Assembly: GCF_000615945.1 (NCBI RefSeq)
Contig: NZ_BAMO01000013.1
Span: forward strand, 30,822 to 94,821
DNA: 64,000 nucleotides
Source: Caldalkalibacillus mannanilyticus JCM 10596
GTDB lineage: Bacteria > Bacillota > Bacilli > Caldalkalibacillales > JCM-10596
Direction: 5' to 3'
Shown here: piece by piece, positions 53,881 through 63,557 of the stretch
Layout of the letters: the number at the start of each line of letters is the position of its first letter
How positions within the stretch are numbered: position 1 is the first letter of the stretch
Translations under genes and position numbers: made by a program
Notes under the pieces: generated by a model
The model's database searches: none
What the model saw: only the letters and a program-made list of their open reading frames with translations
Told to the model about the DNA's origin: nothing

Positions 53881-55791
53881 ATGAATATATTGACATTAGA
53901 AGCCATATCCAAGTCTTATGGAATGAAACCGTTATTTAAGGAAATTAACTTTAGTGTTCACGAAGGAGATAAAATAGGGTTAATTGGAGTGAATGGAACA
54001 GGAAAATCAACCCTGCTTCAAGTGATTGCTGGACTGATTCCGCCAGATGCTGGTCAAATCATGAAATCCAATCAGCTTGTTCTTGAGTATCTTCCGCAAA
54101 ATCCAGAATTTAATACCTCGATCAATGTATTAGACTATGTTTACTATGGTGATTCAGCCATAGCCAAAACCGTTCATGAGTATGAAAAAAACCTCCAACT
54201 ACTAGAAGCGAACCAAGAAAATGAACAGCTTCAAAAGAAACTACAGGAATGCATTGCTAAGATGGACCAAATCGACGCTTGGGAATGGGAAACGCAAGCA
54301 AAATCCATTCTTACCAAATTAAATATTTCCCAGTTTTCTAAATCTGTCCAAGAGCTTTCTGGAGGACAGAAAAAAAGAGTGGCTCTTGCTCGAACATTAA
54401 TCCATGCTGCTGACCTGCTTATTCTAGATGAACCAACCAACCATATTGATCACCACACGGTCGAATGGCTAGAGGAGTATTTGGCACGATTTAAGGGAGC
54501 ACTAATCCTAATTACACATGATCGATACTTTTTGGATCGAGTTGTGAATCGGATTGTTGAATTGGATCAAGGGTATCTCTATAGCTATAAGGGGAATTAT
54601 TCCTATTTTTTAGAGCAGAAAGCAAATAGGATTGAGCAACTGGCGGCAACAGAGGACAAAAGGCAAAATTTATTGCGACGAGAGCTGGCTTGGCTGCGCC
54701 GTGGTGCCAAAGCAAGGACAACCAAGCAGAAAGCTCGGATTGATCGTATTCGAGATATTCAAGCAAAAGAGATTGACCTAAAGGAGGAACAATTAGATTT
54801 TAGCGCTCTTGGGAGCAGTCGGCTAGGGAAAAAAGTATTAGAAATGGAAGGCTTGTCTAAAGAGCTGAATGGGAACGTGTTGTTTAAGGATTTTAGCTAT
54901 ATTGTTGTACCAGGAGATCGGATTGGAATTATAGGAAAGAATGGAAGTGGAAAGTCCACCCTATTAAACATTCTAGCAGGCAAGCTAGAGCCAGATAAAG
55001 GTCAAGTCCAACGCGGGGAAACGGTTCGCTTATCCTACTATGATCAAGAAAGTATGAATTTGGACCTGGGAATGAAGGTCATTGAGTACATTAAGGAAGG
55101 AGCAGAAGTCATCTATGGGGCAGATGGTTCGATCCTAACTGCTTCTCAGATGCTTGAACGCTTTCTATTCCCGCCCACCATTCAATGGAGTACCATTTCA
55201 ACCCTTTCTGGTGGAGAAAAAAGAAGATTGTACTTGCTTCGCAAGCTAATGGAAGCACCTAATGTCCTTCTTCTAGATGAACCAACCAACGATTTAGATA
55301 TACAAACCCTGACCATTCTAGAAGACTATTTGGATCATTTTGCAGGATCGGTGATTATTGTTTCACATGATCGTTATTTTCTGGATCAGACCGTTGACCA
55401 CTTATTCTGCTTTGAAGAAGATGGCACCCTCTCACATTTTATGGGCAATTATAGTGAGTATTTAGCCCTGAAAAAAGAAGAAGATCAGAGAGTGAAAGCG
55501 GAAAAAGCTGAGGAAAAAAGCCAGTCGGTAAAACCGATCGAGAAAAACAGTCAGCAAGCGAAACCTAGGAAGCTTTCATTTAAAGAACAAAAGGAATTTG
55601 AACAGATAGAAGATAAAATTTTTGCTCTAGAACAGCGTAATGAAGAGCTTACTGAACAGATTGAGCAAGCAGGGAGCGACTACACTGCCTTACAGCAATT
55701 CACGGAGGAACAGAATAAAGTACAGGGTGAACTAGAGCAGTTAGTGGAGCGCTGGGCAGAATTATCCAGTATAGCTGAGGGAAATAGCTAG
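53881..55791 (+). CDS. uup: ABC-F family ATPase (Uup/YfmR-like)
   Basis: A 636-residue soluble protein with two ABC domains and no membrane part, of the ABC-F class acting on ribosomes. Domain 1: GVNGTGKSTLL, LSGGQKKRVALA, LLILDEPTNHID. Domain 2: GKNGSGKSTLL, LSGGEKRRLYLL, LLLDEPTNDLD. The linker RRELAWLRRGAKARTTKQKARI and the C-terminal coiled coil (residues about 560-630, FEQIEDKIFALEQRNEELTEQIEQ) are typical of the Uup/YfmR group, linked to relieving stalled translation, rather than of antibiotic-resistance ABC-F proteins. The ribosome-binding site is weak (AAGGGAA). Confidence 0.88.
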   Translation: MNILTLEAISKSYGMKPLFKEINFSVHEGDKIGLIGVNGTGKSTLLQVIAGLIPPDAGQIMKSNQLVLEYLPQNPEFNTSINVLDYVYYGDSAIAKTVHEYEKNLQLLEANQENEQLQKKLQECIAKMDQIDAWEWETQAKSILTKLNISQFSKSVQELSGGQKKRVALARTLIHAADLLILDEPTNHIDHHTVEWLEEYLARFKGALILITHDRYFLDRVVNRIVELDQGYLYSYKGNYSYFLEQKANRIEQLAATEDKRQNLLRRELAWLRRGAKARTTKQKARIDRIRDIQAKEIDLKEEQLDFSALGSSRLGKKVLEMEGLSKELNGNVLFKDFSYIVVPGDRIGIIGKNGSGKSTLLNILAGKLEPDKGQVQRGETVRLSYYDQESMNLDLGMKVIEYIKEGAEVIYGADGSILTASQMLERFLFPPTIQWSTISTLSGGEKRRLYLLRKLMEAPNVLLLDEPTNDLDIQTLTILEDYLDHFAGSVIIVSHDRYFLDQTVDHLFCFEEDGTLSHFMGNYSEYLALKKEEDQRVKAEKAEEKSQSVKPIEKNSQQAKPRKLSFKEQKEFEQIEDKIFALEQRNEELTEQIEQAGSDYTALQQFTEEQNKVQGELEQLVERWAELSSIAEGNS

Positions 55792-55809
55792 AAAGGGATG
55801 AACCTTCAC

Positions 55810-57540
55810 ATGTCTACACAAGAGTTAAGTTATCAATTACTCAAGCTTGAAGGCAAAGGCTATAAAGCATACAAAGATATTCAAGGATCTTATCAAGGGG
55901 AAGGGTATCAGCTCTTTGTAGATTATGTACAAGGAGATCCCTTCGCCAGTCCTTCACGTATCAGAATGAAAATTCCACAAGAAAAGGCAAAGTACCCTAA
56001 GGAATGGTTTGAAAGTTCATGGAGGAAAACAGCTCTTGAAGATTATGTTACTAGACAAATTGCCACGAACATTCGTCACCTAGATAAGCAGAAAAAAGGA
56101 AGTGGTACAGGAAAAAGCGGGTTAATTCATATGGATACACCTGGTCAAGAGGTGCTACCTAGAACTTCTGTTTTGATCAATGAAATCGAGCTTGATGTAA
56201 GGATGTCCATTGGTCTGCCAGCAGCTGGCAGGAGAATATTAGGGAAAATGGCAGAGGATTTATTATGTAGACAGGTTCCAGCCTTAATTGAAAGGGCGAT
56301 TTTTAACCTAGATAGAGAAAAGCTATTTAGACATTTGCAGCTAGCGGATCAACAGGTGACTATACGGTCTTATTTAAAGGAAAAAGGGTTTGTTAGCTTT
56401 ATAGCGAATGGCTCTATTTTACCAAGAGAAAGCGGAGTTAGTAATCGACCTTTACGCACATCTCAAGTAGTGCCTTTTCAAGCTCCTAAGTCACTGGAAA
56501 TTGAAATCCCTGTTCCTCACACTGAACCTATCCGAGGAATGGGCATAGCGCAGGGGATTACTCTCATTGTCGGAGGAGGTTATCATGGAAAAAGTACGCT
56601 GTTAAAAGGGATAGAGAGAGGAGTATATAATCATATCCCAGGTGATGGGCGTGAGTACGTAATAACAGATGATTCTGCTTTCAAAATTAGAGCAGAGGAT
56701 GGAAGACGTGTAGAAAAGGTAAACATTTCACCGTTCATTTCAAACTTACCTTTTAAGCAAGATACCTCCCGATTTTCGACAGAGGATGCAAGCGGTAGTA
56801 CATCTCAAGCGGCAAATATTATGGAGGCATTGGAGATAGAGTCTAAGGTTTTACTCATAGATGAAGATACGAGTGCAACTAATTTTATGATTCGGGATGA
56901 AAGAATGAGGAAGCTTGTTGCAAAGGAAAAAGAACCCATTACTCCTTTTATAGATAGGGTAAGGGAATTATATGATAGGCATGGGGTTTCATCCGTTTTG
57001 GTTATTGGGGGAACAGGTGCTTATTTTGATGTGGCTGACCATGTGATCATGCTTGATGAATATGTCCCTTGTGATGTAACGGAAAAAGCGAAGGAAATAG
57101 CAGAAGAGAGTACTTCTGCCGAAAGTGAGATGAAAGAGGACAGTCACATATCGCCTGATGAATCCATGATCGTGACCAAACGAGTTCCTCTACATCATAG
57201 CTTTCAAGCATCAAGAGGTAATAAAGAAAAAGTGGATGTGAAGAGATTGACAACAATTTTGTATGGTGTACATGAGATAGACTTAACGTATATAGAGCAA
57301 TTGGTCGATCCATCGCAAACTAGAGCGATTGCCGATATGATGAGATATATTTCAAAGAAGTGGGTAGATGGAGAAAGATCGCTAGTAGAAATCATAGAGG
57401 GATTATACTTGCATATAGAGAAGAAGGGCTTAGATTGTATATCGCCCTATTATGGTAAGCATCCTGGTGATTTAGCTTTACCTCGGAAATATGAACTAGC
57501 TGCTGCAATGAATCGTTTGAGGACGTTGAAAGTGAAATAA
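55810..57540 (+). CDS. Predicted P-loop ATPase (ABC_ATPase, PF09818-like)
   Basis: A 576-residue protein of the bacterial ABC-class ATPase family PF09818, known mostly from sequence. It has no membrane segments. Walker A is VGGGYHGKSTLLKGIERG (about residue 260), the signature-like block is FSTEDASGSTSQAANIMEALE, and Walker B is KVLLIDEDTSATNFMIRD. ISPFISNLPF and SVLVIGGTGAYFDVADHVIMLD are other conserved blocks. The ATG at 55810 fits the AAAGGG at 55793-55797; the ATG at 55798 touches that site. It follows the ABC-F gene by a few bases, so the two are likely co-transcribed. Cellular role unknown. Confidence 0.85.
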   Translation: MSTQELSYQLLKLEGKGYKAYKDIQGSYQGEGYQLFVDYVQGDPFASPSRIRMKIPQEKAKYPKEWFESSWRKTALEDYVTRQIATNIRHLDKQKKGSGTGKSGLIHMDTPGQEVLPRTSVLINEIELDVRMSIGLPAAGRRILGKMAEDLLCRQVPALIERAIFNLDREKLFRHLQLADQQVTIRSYLKEKGFVSFIANGSILPRESGVSNRPLRTSQVVPFQAPKSLEIEIPVPHTEPIRGMGIAQGITLIVGGGYHGKSTLLKGIERGVYNHIPGDGREYVITDDSAFKIRAEDGRRVEKVNISPFISNLPFKQDTSRFSTEDASGSTSQAANIMEALEIESKVLLIDEDTSATNFMIRDERMRKLVAKEKEPITPFIDRVRELYDRHGVSSVLVIGGTGAYFDVADHVIMLDEYVPCDVTEKAKEIAEESTSAESEMKEDSHISPDESMIVTKRVPLHHSFQASRGNKEKVDVKRLTTILYGVHEIDLTYIEQLVDPSQTRAIADMMRYISKKWVDGERSLVEIIEGLYLHIEKKGLDCISPYYGKHPGDLALPRKYELAAAMNRLRTLKVK

Positions 57541-57558
57541 CATAATTATAGAAATGAT

Positions 57559-57626
57559 AAAAAGGTCTCCACATAAGTAAAGGGTAGTCTTGGTAAGGAT
57601 CTTTTACTATGATAGGAGCCTTTTTT
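57559..57626 (+). terminator. Terminator after the ABC-class ATPase gene
   Basis: AAAAAGGTCTCC and GGAGCCTTTTTT arms with an inner AGTAAAG / CTTTTACT stem, ending in T. Confidence 0.7.
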
Positions 57627-57674
57627 CAAAATATTTTTCTATTGACTTCTATAGTGTGTAGATGCAGAAACACA

Positions 57675-58100
57675 TTATTCGGAGGCTTCGGAAGCTCTCT
57701 TGACTATCGTTACGTTAAATGCTTCAAGCTGGTATTTTCCAGCTATAATATATTTGAATTCTACTATGCTGTCTACTTCAATGTCTGTTGGGTCAATCTC
57801 TGTCCCGTTTTCATCGTAGATTTTTGTATTATCGGTAATTTCTAAGGGTTTTTCTCTTACAGCACTATGGGTTCTATTGTATGTATCGAATTCCTTCCCC
57901 TCTGGTTTAAATCCATGTAAAGAGAGTGTATATCTAGCTTTGCTTTTGTTGGGTAGAACATTTCCATCTTTAGGTGTTACAAAAACAACTTTACCTGAAC
58001 CTTGATAGAGATCGTCTTCTTCATAGTTGATGTTATTGTTATTACATCCAGCAATAAAAAATAATAATAAAAGTAGGAGCATATAATGTTGTTTATACAT
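57675..58100 (-). CDS. Small lipoprotein of unknown function
   Basis: A 141-residue protein with a lipoprotein signal (MLLLLLLFFIAGCNNNN; Cys19 in the FIAGC lipobox). The mature domain (about 120 residues, VVFVTPKDGNVLPNKSKARYTLSLHGFKP and VDSIVEFKYIIAGKYQLEAFNVTIVKR) is beta-rich and would fold outside the membrane. Start at 58100 behind GGAGGAAAGG. No family recognised. The DNA nearby is AT-rich with a hairpin and a broken gene, marking an accessory spot. Confidence 0.65.
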   Translation of the reverse strand: MYKQHYMLLLLLLFFIAGCNNNNINYEEDDLYQGSGKVVFVTPKDGNVLPNKSKARYTLSLHGFKPEGKEFDTYNRTHSAVREKPLEITDNTKIYDENGTEIDPTDIEVDSIVEFKYIIAGKYQLEAFNVTIVKRASEASE

Positions 58101-58525
58101 TTCCTTTCCTCCATTTCTACTATGCCCAGAATTTTACAAAAAACTCACTAATGGTTCTTCATAAAGATAGGGTGAAAGAAAGATCTTTCACCCAGTTATG
58201 TTTAATAAGTTACATAGTAAGAATGTTTTGTGTCATTGTCGTAGTGATAAAAGATTCTAGAGCTATGATCTGTTGAGTAGACTATGGTGTTTAAGTCACT
58301 ATACTCTGTCTTGACTGAACTTGAGAATGTAATCTTCCATGAACAATGGTAATTATTTGGAATAGATTTGTAAAGAGTTTTTTTTGACTTGTTTTGTCGA
58401 ACATCTTTTTTTCACTTACACCTCATATATTTCTGAATAAATGAAAAAAGTGTAGAAAGAATTCTGTCTTGAAGGACAAAACAACTCCCTACACTACTAT
58501 TCTACTTTATATCATCGTGTGATCT
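58101..58525. other. Intergenic stretch with hairpins and a broken gene
   Basis: About 425 bases without an intact gene. It holds a perfect 10-bp hairpin (GGGTGAAAGA / TCTTTCACCC, 58170-58193), the broken small gene described separately, and a GTGTAG / CTACAC pair (about 58453-58495) that may terminate metY. Confidence 0.5.
58202..58400 (-). pseudogene. Remnant of a small, probably exported protein
   Basis: On the minus strand an open frame ends at TAA 58202-58204 with about 55 readable residues (KSIPNNYHCSWKITF then SSRIFYHYDNDTKHSYYVTY). It has no start codon in frame, but one extra A in the eight-A run near 58380 would link it to ATG TTC GAC (MFDKTSQKK). Its Tyr/Ser/Asp-rich end resembles the tail of a secreted protein, and a hairpin follows. 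Evidence for coding is weak. Confidence 0.3.
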
Positions 58526-59804
<1,279 letters not shown>

Positions 59805-59935
59805 TGTTCAATCTCCTTTCGATATTCCATATTTATACATAAGGTTTTTCAGTAAAAATTTTAGAAAATTCTAATAAGAGTAAATTCATATCGATTATAT
59901 GGGTTTATATTCTCTCTGTCAATAAACAAGGAATT

Positions 59936-59951
59936 TGTGATGTAGATCACA
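59936..59951. promoter_or_regulatory. FNR/CRP-type palindrome
   Basis: TGTGATGTAGATCACA, a perfect TGTGA-N6-TCACA site, between metY and the nitronate monooxygenase-like gene. In Bacillus FNR binds this consensus under oxygen limitation. It lies 109 bases from the ATG at 60060 and 132 from metY. Confidence 0.65.
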
Positions 59952-60059
59952 TCATATTTTGTTCATTAGTGATAACATGCTGTTCAAGTGTACATAGGGT
60001 TGTACACAAGAATGATGAAACGACATATCGAAATGATGGATAAAACAGGAGGGAATAAA

Positions 60060-61031
60060 ATGAAGGTTCCACAACTTCAAATTGCACATATGAAACCAAA
60101 AGTACCCATTATTCAAGGGGGCATGGGAGTTAAGATTTCGTTAAGTGGTCTAGCTTCGGCTGTTGCTAATGCAGGGGGAATTGGCATCATTTCAGGAACA
60201 GGGATTTCTATTGAGGAATTGAAGACACACATCCGACGAGCCAGAGAGTTAACGAAGGGTGTAGGATATATTGGAGTAAATGTACTTTATGCCATGACAG
60301 ATTTTGCTGAAACAATAAAAACAGCAATGAAAGAGAAAGTGGATTTTATTATCTCAGGAGCAGGGATTTCAAGAGATATGTATAGTTGGGGGAAGGAATA
60401 TGATGTCCCTGTCATTTCTATTGTTTCATCAGCTAAGCTGGCTAAGATGTCGCAAAGGCTAGGAGCGGCTGCCGTTGTGGTCGAAGGCTTTGAGGCAGGA
60501 GGGCATCTGGGGACAGATCGTCCTTTGTTTGATATTTTACCCGAGGTGGTTGAGAGTGTAGACATCCCAGTCATTGCTGCCGGAGGTATTTTACATGGTG
60601 ATGATGTGGCGAAAGCTATTCAAATGGGTGCTTCCGGTGTGCAGATGGGGACTCGATTTGTAGCAAGCGTGGAATGCGACGCGCCACAAAACTTCAAGGA
60701 AAAATACGTATCATGTCAAGAAGGGGATACAGTATTGATCAAAACAACTGTAGGTCTTCAAGGTAGAGCGATACAAAATAGCTTTACTTCAAGACTGCTG
60801 GAAAGTAAAAAGTTGAAAATTGAAAAATGTATTTCCTGCCTCAAGCATTGTTCCTACCAGTTCTGTACCTTGGATTCATTAATTAAACCAGTCACTGGAG
60901 ATGTCGATAATGGGATTGTTTTCGCTGGATCAAGAGTCCACGAGATCAAAGACATTCTAAGCGTACAAGAAATCATAGACAGAATCATGAAGGAATATTC
61001 TCAATCCGTGCAAGCTGAACCCTCCGTATAA
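60060..61031 (+). CDS. Nitronate monooxygenase / NAD(P)H-flavin oxidoreductase family
   Basis: A 323-residue FMN-binding TIM-barrel of the nitronate monooxygenase (2-nitropropane dioxygenase, FabK-related) family. IIQGGMGVKISLSGLASAVANAGGIGIISGTG opens it, then VEGFEAGGHLGTDRP and the FMN phosphate site IPVIAAGGILHGDDVAKAIQMGASGVQMGTRFVA. A cysteine cluster near the end (CISCLKHCSYQFC) could bind a metal or a disulfide and is often seen in the subgroup found in Clostridia and Bacillales. Start at ATG 60060 behind AGGAGGG. The FNR-type site upstream suggests anaerobic or low-oxygen expression. The physiological substrate is unknown. Confidence 0.87.
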   Translation: MKVPQLQIAHMKPKVPIIQGGMGVKISLSGLASAVANAGGIGIISGTGISIEELKTHIRRARELTKGVGYIGVNVLYAMTDFAETIKTAMKEKVDFIISGAGISRDMYSWGKEYDVPVISIVSSAKLAKMSQRLGAAAVVVEGFEAGGHLGTDRPLFDILPEVVESVDIPVIAAGGILHGDDVAKAIQMGASGVQMGTRFVASVECDAPQNFKEKYVSCQEGDTVLIKTTVGLQGRAIQNSFTSRLLESKKLKIEKCISCLKHCSYQFCTLDSLIKPVTGDVDNGIVFAGSRVHEIKDILSVQEIIDRIMKEYSQSVQAEPSV

Positions 61032-61087
61032 CGTAGACTTCCATCAGTTGGAGTTTTTACTCCAGCTGATGATTAGAACGTGATAAA
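61032..61087 (+). repeat. Interspersed repeat, short copy C
   Basis: GTAGACTTCCATCAGTTGG, hairpin closed by CCAGCTGATG, then directly ATTAGAACGTGATAAATT. It keeps both outer parts of copies A and B but lacks their middle and second hairpin. Confidence 0.7.
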
Positions 61088-61100
61088 TTAAGTTGATTAA

Positions 61101-61207
61101 AAAGAACCTTAGCTACTAGTTCTGATACGCTTCCCTTGTGGTAGACAGTGTAAATAATATGACTGTATGCCGCATGGAGAAGATATCATTCCTCGCTAAG
61201 GTTCTTT
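61101..61207. other. Long stem-loop element with 13-bp perfect arms
   Basis: AAAGAACCTTAGC (61101-61113) and GCTAAGGTTCTTT (61195-61207) flank 81 bases containing at least one inner stem (ACAGT / ACTGT). It is the 3' end of a gap between convergent genes. It could be a terminator with a very long loop, a small mobile element or a structured RNA. Confidence 0.45.
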
Positions 61208-61245
61208 ATATTCTAATACCAATCTTCTATTGGTCGTTTCATTAT

Positions 61246-61617
61246 TTAAAAGAAAACAAGAAAATAAACACCAAATAATAGTGTGATTAAAATAGAAAGA
61301 AGAGAAAAGAAAAAAATGAAGTTTTTTGGAGATCTAAAGGTTTGTGAGTTGATGTTTTTTCTTTTTTGTACATAGCTTACGGTGGCAAAAATGATTGTAA
61401 AAATACCTAATAATACGGATGAGCCACCAATCAGCTTAAAAAATAGAGCAGTAGTTTCAAAGCGGAGTGAAGGTGTAGCGAAGTGAAGATTAGATACTAA
61501 AAATCCTATTCCAATAAATGCAAGGGCTGTTCTGATCCAGGCTAGGTATGTTCTTTCATTAGCGAGATGCTGTTGAATATATTTTGAATCGAGTGTTTTT
61601 GTTGCAGGGTTTTCCAT
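61246..61617 (-). CDS. DUF202 (YidH-like) membrane protein
   Basis: A 123-residue protein with three predicted helices (about residues 30-48, 56-80 and 99-122) and the DUF202 signature HLANERTYLAWIRTALAFIGIGF at residues 17-39. The family is widespread and of unknown function. Start at 61617 behind AAAGGAT. Convergent with the nitronate monooxygenase-like gene. Confidence 0.85.
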   Translation of the reverse strand: MENPATKTLDSKYIQQHLANERTYLAWIRTALAFIGIGFLVSNLHFATPSLRFETTALFFKLIGGSSVLLGIFTIIFATVSYVQKRKNINSQTFRSPKNFIFFFSLLSILITLLFGVYFLVFF

Positions 61618-61779
61618 TATCTAAAAATCCTTTCTAAAAATTGTCGATAATGTCATTATACCTTATAACATGATGAGGTTCTAATAAGTCCATTTCAAAC
61701 CCTAATAGAATGACTCTGTCCCTGGGTAGAAAAAAATGGTATTATAAGAATTATACTGTGGAAAGTAAGGGAATGGAGA

Positions 61780-62628
61780 ATGAAAGAAAAAGAGAAAGAA
61801 ATAGAGATAGGGAAAAACCAAACGGAATGGGAGCAAGAAGATGCCATAGAGGAACGTAATACGGGGGATGAATATGAGTTTCTTGAGGACTTCGAAGATG
61901 AAGAAGAACTAGATCTTACTCCTTCCCCCTACAAAAAGTGGATGATTCGAATCCTGGCATTTATTGTTTCTGTTGCTTTGATTGTCAATGTTCTAGCCTT
62001 TTTGCCAACAGTGATCAATATTCCGGCTTTACAATTTCTCAAGACCTCCAATATGCTTTCTAAACAAGAAGCGATCCAAGAGTATAAGCAGGCGGTTGTG
62101 ATTGTGGAAACGAATGACAGCAAAGGAACAGGGTTTAATATTTCTCCTGAAGGATTGATTGTGACGAATCATCACGTCATTCAGAATCACTCGAGTGTCA
62201 TTGTTCGCTTCCCTGATGGTAGCGCTTACAGATCTGAACCAATAGCCAGTCATGAGGAATATGATGTAGCGATATTACAGGTGCAGACTGAAACCGACGA
62301 ACTGCCTGTACTAAAGCTAAAAGAACAATACCTATTTACTGATTCTGAGCCAATTTATTTTATAGGCAATCCGTTATCGTTTTCACAGATTGCGAATGAG
62401 GGAACCATTGTCGAGCAAGTACATATCTCTGAGCAAGAGAAAAGCGTATTGATCATTGATGCCAATGTGTATAGAGGGAATAGCGGGAGTCCCGTGATCG
62501 ATCATGAAGGAGAGGTTATAGGTGTCGTCTATGCTATGAGTGAATACACGGTTGATCATGAAAAAAAGAAAGTGGGCTTAGCGGTTCCTGTAGCTTATGT
62601 GCATGAGGTACTGGGAAAAAAGAATTGA
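61780..62628 (+). CDS. Membrane-anchored HtrA-like serine protease without PDZ
   Basis: A 282-residue trypsin-fold protease. A very acidic cytoplasmic N-terminus of about 50 residues (EWEQEDAIEERNTGDEYEFLEDFEDEEELD) precedes one membrane segment (about 55-80), then the outside catalytic domain: His in GLIVTNHHVI, Asp in EEYDVAIL, Ser in YRGNSGSPV. Unlike DegP/HtrA it has no PDZ domain and ends soon after the catalytic region (VGLAVPVAYVHEVLG), so substrate choice must lie elsewhere. Start at ATG 61780 behind GGAATGGAG. The next gene overlaps or abuts it. Confidence 0.85.
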   Translation: MKEKEKEIEIGKNQTEWEQEDAIEERNTGDEYEFLEDFEDEEELDLTPSPYKKWMIRILAFIVSVALIVNVLAFLPTVINIPALQFLKTSNMLSKQEAIQEYKQAVVIVETNDSKGTGFNISPEGLIVTNHHVIQNHSSVIVRFPDGSAYRSEPIASHEEYDVAILQVQTETDELPVLKLKEQYLFTDSEPIYFIGNPLSFSQIANEGTIVEQVHISEQEKSVLIIDANVYRGNSGSPVIDHEGEVIGVVYAMSEYTVDHEKKKVGLAVPVAYVHEVLGKKN

Positions 62629-62651
62629 AAATGTTAAGGGGGAAGGAAAAG

Positions 62652-63437
62652 ATGTTTAGTACTATTCAGTATGAGGTAAGAGATCAGGTGGCATGGATCG
62701 TGTTGAATCGTCCAGAGGTGCTAAATGCTTTCAATCAACAAATGCATGAAGACTTTTATCAGTGTTTAGAAAAAGCAAACAATGCCAAAGAAGTTCGAAG
62801 TATAGTCATCACTGGAAATGGCAAAGGTTTTAGTGTAGGGGCTGATTTAGGTGCGGTATCCTCCAATTCTGGAGAGGCGATTGATTATGGAGATATCCTA
62901 AGAAAAACGTATAATCGTACAATTCAATATATGTCCGAACTGAAGAAGCCGACGATTTCAAGCATTAATGGAGCTGCTTTTGGGGCAGGGTTAGGCATTG
63001 CCCTAGCTACAGATTTTCGTCTTGCTTCTGTTCATTCCACCTATTGTTTAGCCTTTATTAAAATCGGGTTGATGCCTGATGCGGGGACATCCTATTTTCT
63101 GCCTAGAATCATCGGTTTATCTCGGGCTATGGAGCTAGCAGCTTCGGGGCGTACTGTAGAAGCGCAAGAGGCTTATCAGATAGGAATGATCAACAGAATA
63201 ATAGAACATGACGATTTGCAAAAGCAAACTGAAAAAATGGCCATCGAATTGGCAAATATGCCTACAAAAGCATTTGGCGTTTTAAAGCAGTCAATGCTAG
63301 CAAGCTTTGAAAATACGCTTCCGACTCAGTTAGAGCAAGAGGCAAATGGGCAATCCATTCTAGGTAAAAGCAGGGATCATCTAGAAGGAGTGCAAGCCTT
63401 TTTCCAAAAAAGAAAAGCAACCTTCAAAGGTGAATAA
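62652..63437 (+). CDS. Enoyl-CoA hydratase/isomerase family (PaaG-like)
   Basis: A 261-residue crotonase-fold enzyme acting on acyl-CoA thioesters. VAWIVLNRPEVLNAFNQQMHEDF gives the CoA-binding start, SIVITGNGKGFSVGADLGAV the first oxyanion-hole region, and SINGAAFGAGLGIALATDFRLASVHSTYCLAFIKIGLMPDAGTSYFLPRIIGLSRAMEL the second, with Asp in PDAG where hydratases often have Glu. That suggests the isomerase (PaaG/MenB-like) type rather than a classic hydratase. ATG 62652 has GGGGGAAGG upstream; the longer frame from 62625 overlaps the protease stop. The specific substrate is unknown. Confidence 0.87.
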   Translation: MFSTIQYEVRDQVAWIVLNRPEVLNAFNQQMHEDFYQCLEKANNAKEVRSIVITGNGKGFSVGADLGAVSSNSGEAIDYGDILRKTYNRTIQYMSELKKPTISSINGAAFGAGLGIALATDFRLASVHSTYCLAFIKIGLMPDAGTSYFLPRIIGLSRAMELAASGRTVEAQEAYQIGMINRIIEHDDLQKQTEKMAIELANMPTKAFGVLKQSMLASFENTLPTQLEQEANGQSILGKSRDHLEGVQAFFQKRKATFKGE

Positions 63438-63447
63438 AGGACATTTC

Positions 63448-63477
63448 TTTACTAAAACAAAATAAGTTTGTTATAAT
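63448..63477 (+). promoter_or_regulatory. Sigma-A promoter before the terpenoid synthase
   Basis: TTTACT (63448-63453), 18 bases, TATAAT (63472-63477), about 80 bases before the ATG at 63558. Confidence 0.55.
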
Positions 63478-63557
63478 ATAAATTCGATATCATAAAGATA
63501 ATCATATAGAAGAATGAATACTGGGAAGTGCGGAATTTTACAGGGGGGACTAACATA

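Noticed and set aside
59805..59987. SAM riboswitch or T-box before metY
   Set aside because: Checked because metY is often controlled this way; no S-box stems, no T-box motif and no leader terminator are visible.
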